Positions 17,311 to 22,090 of a DNA stretch of 22,090 nt are shown piece after piece. Source of the DNA: Lachnospiraceae bacterium (GTDB taxonomy: Bacteria; Bacillota_A; Clostridia; Lachnospirales; Lachnospiraceae); assembly GCA_017416505.1 (NCBI GenBank), contig JAFQCI010000158.1, forward strand, positions 1-22,090. The letters are read 5' to 3'. How positions within the stretch are numbered: position 1 is the stretch's first letter; each line of letters opens with the position of its first letter. The translations under genes were made by a program, and so were the position numbers. The notes under the pieces were generated by a model. It was given only the letters and a program-made list of their open reading frames with translations, was not told the origin of the DNA and did no database searches.

Positions 17311-18444
17311 CTATCTTTCATGATAGTAAGCAAGCAGAAGGTTTACCACCCTGCTATAACTGTTCATGCCATCTTCCACTCCATTTAAATTCAGACTTTT
17401 TTCCGTCAATGTATCTGAAATCTCATCCACCGTTTCCGTATCCAGAACCGCCTTTTCTTCTATTTCTGCCCAGGTTTCTTCCTTAAGAAAAATATCATCC
17501 TGATAAACATAAGAAGCTACCTCGGTTAATGTCTGATAATCCTCTTGACTGATTACGGATAGTAAATCATTTTCCACATAATAAAACACGCTTAGATATC
17601 CACTATATTGAAAAAATAAGTCCTCTGACTGTATACAGGCAAGGTAGGCATAAAAATTCGCCTCATCCTCCAGAATGATGCCTTTTAAATGAGATAACTC
17701 ATGACAAATAGTAGCCGGATAATTGGATAAATACATTACTCCATTATAATTTGCCTCCATGCTAAAAGGGAAGAAAATACCGGAAAGATATTGCTGACTG
17801 GCAAATTTAGAAAAATAAAGTTTCTTAGGGTTAGGATAATAGCCTTGTAACTGGGGATATTCCTCTCCTAACTGCTGCATTGCCTTAATACATCCAGATT
17901 TTATCTCTTCTTCATTGAAAATCAAATCCCCCTGAGGATTTCGTTTCATTTGAATTCCAAGTTCATTTAATTTAGCTACAATATGTTCCCTAAGTGCAAT
18001 CAGTTCCGTAACCTCATATCCATCTTCAGATACCATTTTAGATTCCAACGTGGTTCCTTGATATAAAATAAAACAATTCACAGTCTGAATCAGGAAAATC
18101 ACATTTAAAAGCATTGCAAAAAATCCATAAAACTTTTTCGCCCTGCCCCATAATCGTCCCTTAGAAACTAGCAAGCCGAAAGGCAGAATCAAAAATGCCA
18201 GGACCAATATCAAAATACCGATTACAATTAATATTTCACCTACCGAAAAGGGAAAAATAGAATTTATCCTTCCCAATGAATTTACAGCAACGGGATAAAT
18301 ATATGTGATATATCCGTCTGCAAATCCCGGTATGGTTCTTGAAAATATGTTAAGTACCATAGAAATGCCAAACAACACAAAAAATATAATAAAATATCTT
18401 TTGTGAATTTTTATGAAATTTCTTATCTTTCGTACAAAATTCAT
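17311..18444 (-). CDS. DUF3810 membrane protein with HExxH metallopeptidase motif
   Basis: A 377-residue protein. Three hydrophobic segments (about 17-34, 67-94, 106-128) precede a large soluble part with CHELSHLKGIILEDEANFYAY, where His248-Glu249 and His252 form an HExxH zinc motif and Glu259 or Glu261 may be the third ligand. This layout fits the DUF3810 family. A peptidase activity is plausible from the motif but not demonstrated here. I place the start at ATG 18444: GGAGG lies 5 bases upstream and the ATG overlaps the asparaginase TGA as ATGA. An upstream ATG at 18471 lies within the previous gene and lacks a ribosome site. Confidence 0.85.
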   Translation of the reverse strand: MNFVRKIRNFIKIHKRYFIIFFVLFGISMVLNIFSRTIPGFADGYITYIYPVAVNSLGRINSIFPFSVGEILIVIGILILVLAFLILPFGLLVSKGRLWGRAKKFYGFFAMLLNVIFLIQTVNCFILYQGTTLESKMVSEDGYEVTELIALREHIVAKLNELGIQMKRNPQGDLIFNEEEIKSGCIKAMQQLGEEYPQLQGYYPNPKKLYFSKFASQQYLSGIFFPFSMEANYNGVMYLSNYPATICHELSHLKGIILEDEANFYAYLACIQSEDLFFQYSGYLSVFYYVENDLLSVISQEDYQTLTEVASYVYQDDIFLKEETWAEIEEKAVLDTETVDEISDTLTEKSLNLNGVEDGMNSYSRVVNLLLAYYHER

Positions 18445-19493
18445 ATTTTCCTCCATTTTTCTGTCATCCATTGTTCTAAATCTATTTGAGACTGATTGAT
18501 TCCAATAAGTAGCTTCATATAAGCACTTTCATAAGACAAATCATAAAGAGGAACTGCACCTGCTTTTAAAATCTCATTTTTGGTAACATATCCACCTTTT
18601 TCTCCACTTTTAAAGGATGCTACAAAGATAGGAATGCCTTTTTCTTTGCATTTTTGAATCCATCTTATCATATTTGTATTGCTTCCCTCTACACTTCCCG
18701 TAGCGGAATGATATAAATAACAAAGGACTGCATTTACCTTAGACAAATCATAGACTTCAAAGTCAAGTCCTGGATATATACGGATTCCCAACACCCGTTT
18801 TTCTAATTTTAAATCACCGCCAAACAAAGAATTGCCTTTTTCATTCTTATTTATCAGTGCTTGTCCTTCTTCCTGCTTTTTACTTCCTTTCTCTATCCGC
18901 TCCCTGTCTTCTACGCCTTCACTTAACCAGACATCCCCACGTTTTACATCATAATATGTGCCATCAAAGGGTGAAAACTGGTCTAAATAAGGGTCCGCCT
19001 CTTTTATATTCCTAGCATGGTAAACCGGAACTTCTCCTTTATCATTCGAAAAAATCGTAAATACCCCTGTCCCTTTTTTCTCTTTGATAAAATCCACACT
19101 GGTCTTAAAATTAAGTAAACCATTACTTCTTACATCCGTCAATGCGTAATTACTGGCAATTAAAAGAAAGGGGATGCTTGTTTCTGCAAACAGGTATCCA
19201 ATAAAGTTACTGGTATAGGCAAGGGTATCAGAGCCATGAGTTATGATAACCCCTTCGTAATCCTCACAGGAAATACCGTCTAAGGTTTCATATAGTTTCA
19301 TCCAATAGTTCAAATCCATATTTTCACTTAAAACCTGATATGGACTTAGAACTTCAAATTCTGTTTCTTTTTCATAGGTTTCTTTATACAATTCCAATAA
19401 GGAATAAGCCGCCTTTGAATCTACATCAATATCATTGGTAGATATTTTACTTCCAATGGTACCACCTGTTAAAATAACTAATATCTTCTTCAC
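18441..19493 (-). CDS. L-asparaginase (asparaginase/glutaminase family)
   Basis: Hydrolyses L-asparagine to aspartate and ammonia. With the GTG start at 19493 the protein is 350 residues and opens KKILVILTGGTIGS, the usual family start, with catalytic Thr12. The second active-site motif is ITHGSDT: Ser88 stands where most family members have Thr (HGTDT), followed by Asp89; a Lys equivalent (about 164) is present. No signal peptide is seen, so it is probably cytosolic. Residues about 192-224 form a highly charged insert. I prefer the GTG because AAAGGA precedes it, while ATG 19541 has no ribosome site and sits on top of the predicted transcription start. First gene of the leftward cluster. Confidence 0.88.
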   Translation of the reverse strand: MKKILVILTGGTIGSKISTNDIDVDSKAAYSLLELYKETYEKETEFEVLSPYQVLSENMDLNYWMKLYETLDGISCEDYEGVIITHGSDTLAYTSNFIGYLFAETSIPFLLIASNYALTDVRSNGLLNFKTSVDFIKEKKGTGVFTIFSNDKGEVPVYHARNIKEADPYLDQFSPFDGTYYDVKRGDVWLSEGVEDRERIEKGSKKQEEGQALINKNEKGNSLFGGDLKLEKRVLGIRIYPGLDFEVYDLSKVNAVLCYLYHSATGSVEGSNTNMIRWIQKCKEKGIPIFVASFKSGEKGGYVTKNEILKAGAVPLYDLSYESAYMKLLIGINQSQIDLEQWMTEKWRKI

Positions 19494-19544
19494 GTTTTCT
19501 TCATCCTTTACTAAATATAACCCCTCTCTCCACCGCTCCATTCT

Positions 19545-19550
19545 ATCATA
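19545..19550 (-). promoter_or_regulatory. Possible -10 element for the asparaginase-led operon
   Basis: TATGAT on the minus strand lies just after the ribosomal-operon terminator. It would start transcription near 19538, upstream of the GTG start at 19493. No convincing -35 is visible: the right distance falls in the terminator stem and T-tract. Read-through from the ribosomal operon is an alternative source of expression. Confidence 0.35.
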
Positions 19551-19559
19551 TTTTAAAGT

Positions 19560-19592
19560 AAAAAAAAAGGACTATCGCTTTTGCGATAGTCC
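19560..19592 (-). terminator. Intrinsic terminator after rplA
   Basis: On the minus strand GGACTATCGC pairs perfectly with GCGATAGTCC (arms 19583-19592 and 19569-19578), with a 4-base loop and a following run of nine T. It lies about 20 bases past the rplA stop. A strong hairpin that closes the rpmG-secE-nusG-rplK-rplA unit. Confidence 0.93.
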
Positions 19593-19610
19593 CAAATACA
19601 AAATCATCAA

Positions 19611-20303
19611 TTATAGATATTTTGCAGCACTAACCTTTACACCAGGTCCCATTGTTGAAGAAACAGAAATACTCTTGAAGTATTGTCCCTTTGCTGCTGA
19701 TGGTTTTGCTTTAATAATAGCATCTATTAACGTCTGGAAGTTGTCTGCTAATTGTTCTTCCGTAAAGGAAGCCTTTCCGATTGGCACGTGAATAATATTG
19801 GTCTTGTCTAATCTGTATTCGATTTTACCTGCTTTAATATCGTTAACTGCCTTAGTTACATCCATAGTTACAGTACCAGCTTTTGGGTTTGGCATTAAGC
19901 CCTTAGGTCCAAGTACACGTCCTAAACGACCTACAACACCCATCATATCTGGAGTTGCTACTACAACGTCAAAATCCAACCATCCTTCGTTTTGGATTTT
20001 AGGAATTAATTCTTCTCCACCTGCATGTTCTGCACCTGCAGCTAAAGCTTCATCAATCTTATCACCCTTAGCGAATACTAATACACGAACTTGTTTACCA
20101 GTACCGTGTGGTAATACTACCGCACCACGTACTTGTTGGTCAGCGTGACGTCCGTCAACACCTAATCTAATATGAGCTTCTACTGTTTCATCGAACTTTG
20201 CACTAGCAGATTTCTTTACTAATGCAACAGCTTCTGCTGCTTCATAAGCAACACTTCTATCTACTAGCTTTGCAGCTTCGACATATCTTTTACCTTTTTT
20301 CAT
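19611..20303 (-). CDS. rplA: 50S ribosomal protein L1
   Basis: The 230-residue protein is a standard-length L1, with the typical [12 protein letters not shown] start, [13 protein letters not shown], and [10 protein letters not shown] segments. L1 forms the mobile stalk of the 50S subunit at the E site and, in bacteria studied, represses its own mRNA by binding a mimic of its rRNA site. AGGAGG lies right behind such a mimic (20319-20346), so L1 binding would cover the ribosome site. It is the last gene of its unit. Confidence 0.99.
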   Translation of the reverse strand: MKKGKRYVEAAKLVDRSVAYEAAEAVALVKKSASAKFDETVEAHIRLGVDGRHADQQVRGAVVLPHGTGKQVRVLVFAKGDKIDEALAAGAEHAGGEELIPKIQNEGWLDFDVVVATPDMMGVVGRLGRVLGPKGLMPNPKAGTVTMDVTKAVNDIKAGKIEYRLDKTNIIHVPIGKASFTEEQLADNFQTLIDAIIKAKPSAAKGQYFKSISVSSTMGPGVKVSAAKYL

Positions 20304-20318
20304 AATAAATAACCTCCT

Positions 20319-20346
20319 GTGGTATTATCGGGAGCGACCCTCCCAC
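20319..20346 (-). promoter_or_regulatory. L1 operator before rplA (23S rRNA H76-77 mimic)
   Basis: The 28-nt RNA begins GUGGGAGGG and ends GAUAAUACCAC. GUG(G)/(C)CAC and GGGAG/CUCCC form two short helices joined by an asymmetric loop on the 3' side. The base of the L1 stalk in E. coli 23S rRNA has GGUGGGAGGC and GAAAUACCACC, so this element copies both strands of the L1 site. It touches the AGGAGG of rplA. Regulation by L1 is inferred. Confidence 0.7.
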
Positions 20347-20378
20347 TTAATCATCTTTTCGCATCAAACTGTATCTTA

Positions 20379-20804
20379 TTAGTCTTCTACAGTGATACCC
20401 ATAGAACGAGCTGTACCTGCGATCATGCTCATTGCTGCTTCAAGACTTGCTGCATTTAAATCTGGCATCTTAAGTTCAGCGATTTTTTGAACTTCTGCTT
20501 TTGAAATAGTAGCAACCTTTGTCTTATTAGGAGTAGCTGACCCAGATTGAATCTTACAAGCCTTCTTTAATAATACAGCTGCTGGTGGAGTCTTAGTAAT
20601 GAAGCTAAAGCTTCTATCTTGATAAACTGTAATAACAACTGGAATAATCATTCCATCTTGATCAGCAGTCTTAGCGTTGAATTCCTTAGTGAATTGAACG
20701 ATATTTACACCATGTTGTCCAAGAGCAGGACCAACCGGTGGAGCTGGTGTTGCCTTACCTGCTGGAATTTGTAATTTAATATAACCTGTTACTTTTTTCG
20801 CCAT
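20379..20804 (-). CDS. rplK: 50S ribosomal protein L11
   Basis: The 141-residue protein is full-length L11: [27 protein letters not shown] at the N-terminus and the RNA-binding C-terminal domain ending [12 protein letters not shown]. It sits in the GTPase-associated centre of the 50S subunit. The ATG follows AGGAGGTG at 9 bases, downstream of an L1-type operator. rplA follows after 75 bases. Confidence 0.99.
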   Translation of the reverse strand: MAKKVTGYIKLQIPAGKATPAPPVGPALGQHGVNIVQFTKEFNAKTADQDGMIIPVVITVYQDRSFSFITKTPPAAVLLKKACKIQSGSATPNKTKVATISKAEVQKIAELKMPDLNAASLEAAMSMIAGTARSMGITVED

Positions 20805-20826
20805 GATAGCGCACCTCCTAAAAATT

Positions 20827-20854
20827 GTGGTAATTGCGGGAACTTCCCTCCCAC
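20827..20854 (-). promoter_or_regulatory. L1 operator before rplK (23S rRNA H76-77 mimic)
   Basis: The 28-nt RNA begins GUGGGAGGG and ends GCAAUUACCAC, with GGGA/UCCC pairing. It has the same length and the same conserved outer strands as the element before rplA, but a different hairpin loop. It lies 6 bases before the rplK AGGAGG. Position and sequence fit an autogenous L1 site as known upstream of rplK in E. coli. Confidence 0.72.
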
Positions 20855-20901
20855 GTGTCTAAACTACACTCTGATTCTTTCAACGACATTCTTGTCCGGA
20901 A

Positions 20902-21417
20902 TTAGAGCTTCAGGATATCTAAAAATCCGATTTCAACTGCGGTTGCACGACCGAACATCTCTACATCAATGACAACAGACTGCTTATGCTGGTTAATTTC
21001 CTTCACTTCAGCAATGGTTCCTTCCCAAGCTCCGGAAATAACCTTAATGTTATCACCAACTTCAATGTCGATTTCGATTTCTTTTTCCTTAATTCCTAGT
21101 GGACGTACTTCAGATTCTGTAAGAGGAACCGGTTTTGACCCAGGTCCAACGAATCCTGTAACGCCTCTGGTATTACGAACAACATACCAGGTTGTATCGT
21201 TCATAATCATGTTAATTAAAACATAACCTGGGAACATTTTCTTAGATACGTTCTTCTTTGCACCATTCTTTACTTCCACTACATCTTGTAAAGGAACTTG
21301 AACTTCTAAAATCTGGTCTTGCAGCTTTCTGTTTTCAATTGTCTTTTCGATATCTGCTTTTACTTTGTTTTCATAACCTGAATAAGTATGGACTACATAC
21401 CAATTAGCCTCTGACAT
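20902..21417 (-). CDS. nusG: Transcription termination/antitermination protein NusG
   Basis: The 171-residue protein has the NGN domain (WYVVHTYSGYENKV, MFPGYVLI) and the C-terminal KOW domain (VGDNIKVISGAWEGTIAEVKEI). NusG binds RNA polymerase and modulates pausing, Rho action and coupling to ribosomes. The ATG follows GGAGG, 10 bases after secE. Usual length and usual neighbours. Confidence 0.99.
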   Translation of the reverse strand: MSEANWYVVHTYSGYENKVKADIEKTIENRKLQDQILEVQVPLQDVVEVKNGAKKNVSKKMFPGYVLINMIMNDTTWYVVRNTRGVTGFVGPGSKPVPLTESEVRPLGIKEKEIEIDIEVGDNIKVISGAWEGTIAEVKEINQHKQSVVIDVEMFGRATAVEIGFLDILKL

Positions 21418-21427
21418 ATAATCCTCC

Positions 21428-21634
21428 TTACTTTACTATGAAATTGATACCGTATTGGATAACCATATCAATCACAGCTATGATTACTCCTAAAACGACT
21501 GTCACTATAGTAACTACAACGGATTGCTTTGCAAGTTTTTCCTTCGTCGGCCAAATGATTTTTTTGAACTCACCTTTTAGTTCTTGGAACTTACTTCGCT
21601 TTAGGGTTGCTGTTTGTTTTTCAGTATCTCCCAT
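21428..21634 (-). CDS. secE: Preprotein translocase subunit SecE
   Basis: The 68-residue protein has the short Gram-positive SecE form: an amphipathic helix with the conserved EFKKIIWPTKEKL, then one membrane segment (about 39-60). It clamps SecY in the membrane channel. It sits between rpmG and nusG, the standard order. Confidence 0.97.
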   Translation of the reverse strand: MGDTEKQTATLKRSKFQELKGEFKKIIWPTKEKLAKQSVVVTIVTVVLGVIIAVIDMVIQYGINFIVK

Positions 21635-21661
21635 TTGAACACTTCCTTTTACTTTGACTGA

Positions 21662-21811
21662 CTACTTAGTTTCTTTGTGCAATGTGTGTGACTTACAGAA
21701 TTTACAATACTTCTTAGTTTCCATTCTGTCAGGATGTGTTTTCTTCTCCTTAGTCATGTTGTAATTACGTTGTTTACAATCTGTACATGCCAATGTGATT
21801 TTTACGCGCAC
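21662..21811 (-). CDS. rpmG: 50S ribosomal protein L33, zinc-binding form
   Basis: A 49-residue protein starting with GTG at 21811 and reading [18 protein letters not shown], then [14 protein letters not shown] at the C-terminus. Both cysteine pairs (CTDC and CKFC) are present, so it is the zinc-ribbon form rather than the Cys-free variant made under zinc shortage. GGAGG lies 8 bases before the start. It is 27 bases ahead of secE and is first in the unit. It is short enough to be missed by ORF length cut-offs. Confidence 0.96.
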   Translation of the reverse strand: MRVKITLACTDCKQRNYNMTKEKKTHPDRMETKKYCKFCKSHTLHKETK

Positions 21812-21852
21812 AACTTCCACCTCCAATGTGTTTTAATACTAATTTAAGGCAT

Positions 21853-21898
21853 AAAAAAAAGACCTCTTCCATTGCCATAATAGAATACCACAGGCCTT
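21853..21898 (-). terminator. Probable terminator of a gene beyond the right edge
   Basis: On the minus strand AAGGCCU pairs with AGGUCUU (one G-U), enclosing a second stem UUCUAUU/AAUGGAA with an AUGGC loop. A run of U follows the outer arm. The G-U wobble pairs only in minus-strand RNA, which favours that direction. It would insulate rpmG from upstream transcription. I see no clear promoter in the 40 bases between it and rpmG. Confidence 0.6.
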
Positions 21899-21946
21899 AT
21901 AGTTAAGTCAAGCAGTTTTTATAAATAATCTGTTTCCACCATATAT

Positions 21947-22090
21947 AATTGTTACTGTTCACTCGTGCCTCGTAAACAGTAACAATTCGCAGGCTCATTT
22001 AGAGTTTTGCTTCGCAAAAGGAGCCTGCGAACTCCTGAATCACGTTCTTACGCACCAAAACAGCAAGTGTTTTGGTGCTGTCTGTACAGT
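21947..22090. repeat. Structured dispersed repeat, copy 2, with an extra inverted repeat
   Basis: 21971-22090 matches 142-261 at 119 of 120 positions in the same orientation, and the match runs off the window edge. Here the long stem is perfect: TTCGCAGGCTC (21986-21996) against GAGCCTGCGAA (22021-22031), with inner TTTTGC/GCAAAA. The second stem is 22052-22062 against 22068-22078. Unlike copy 1, it is preceded by AATTGTTACTGTT (21947-21959), which pairs perfectly with AACAGTAACAATT (21975-21987) at the repeat's left end. The palindrome CTGTACAG lies at 22082-22089. The 21899-21946 stretch between it and the terminator shows nothing I can name. Confidence 0.85.

Noticed and set aside
19493..19541. 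ATG 19541 as asparaginase start
   Set aside because: No ribosome site, and it coincides with the likely transcription start given by TATGAT at 19550-19545; GTG 19493 has AAAGGA upstream and gives the normal family N-terminus.
142..22090. The two repeats as ends of a composite transposon or genomic island
   Set aside because: The DNA between them is housekeeping and sporulation genes (rpl, nusG, addAB, spoVA), with no transposase or integrase, and the copies are in direct orientation.

Overview
The window looks like chromosomal DNA of a low-GC, endospore-forming member of the Clostridia, most likely Lachnospiraceae or a close relative. The evidence is a spoVA operon, AddAB in place of RecBCD, a clostridial-type MutY, an L33 gene beside secE-nusG, and a bifunctional PBP with a Cys-rich tail. 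The family call rests on protein character and gene content, not on a 16S gene. No phage, plasmid, transposase, CRISPR or tRNA feature was seen.

Layout: 1-373 is non-coding and holds an imperfect inverted repeat, one copy of a structured 120-bp repeat, and a probable sigma-G promoter. 374-3263 (+) is spoVAA-spoVAB-spoVAC-spoVAD-spoVAE, for dipicolinic acid transport into the spore. A bidirectional terminator separates it from a convergent class A penicillin-binding protein (3346-6288, -). A divergent promoter region (6289-6500) leads to a rightward pair: a YigZ/IMPACT-family gene and an unrecognised two-TM membrane protein. A second bidirectional terminator (8131-8183) follows.

8226-19493 (-) is one tightly packed cluster. 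Read leftward it is asparaginase, DUF3810 membrane protein with an HExxH motif, mutY, YbgC-like thioesterase, addB, addA, queF. Several junctions overlap (ATGA, TAA-ATG, 10 bp), which points to a single translationally coupled operon centred on DNA repair. 19611-21811 (-) is the transcription/translation/secretion block rpmG-secE-nusG-rplK-rplA, closed by a strong intrinsic terminator. rplK and rplA are each preceded by a 28-nt element that imitates the L1-binding base of the 23S rRNA L1 stalk, so L1 probably represses both genes separately.

The most interesting unexplained sequence is the 120-bp repeat (142-261 and 21971-22090). The two copies lie in the same orientation, differ at one base, and contain nested hairpins. 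They sit in intergenic DNA at the two ends of the window with about 21.8 kb of ordinary chromosomal genes between them. I found no clearly new multi-gene system; this repeat family and the duplicated L1 operators are what I would follow up.
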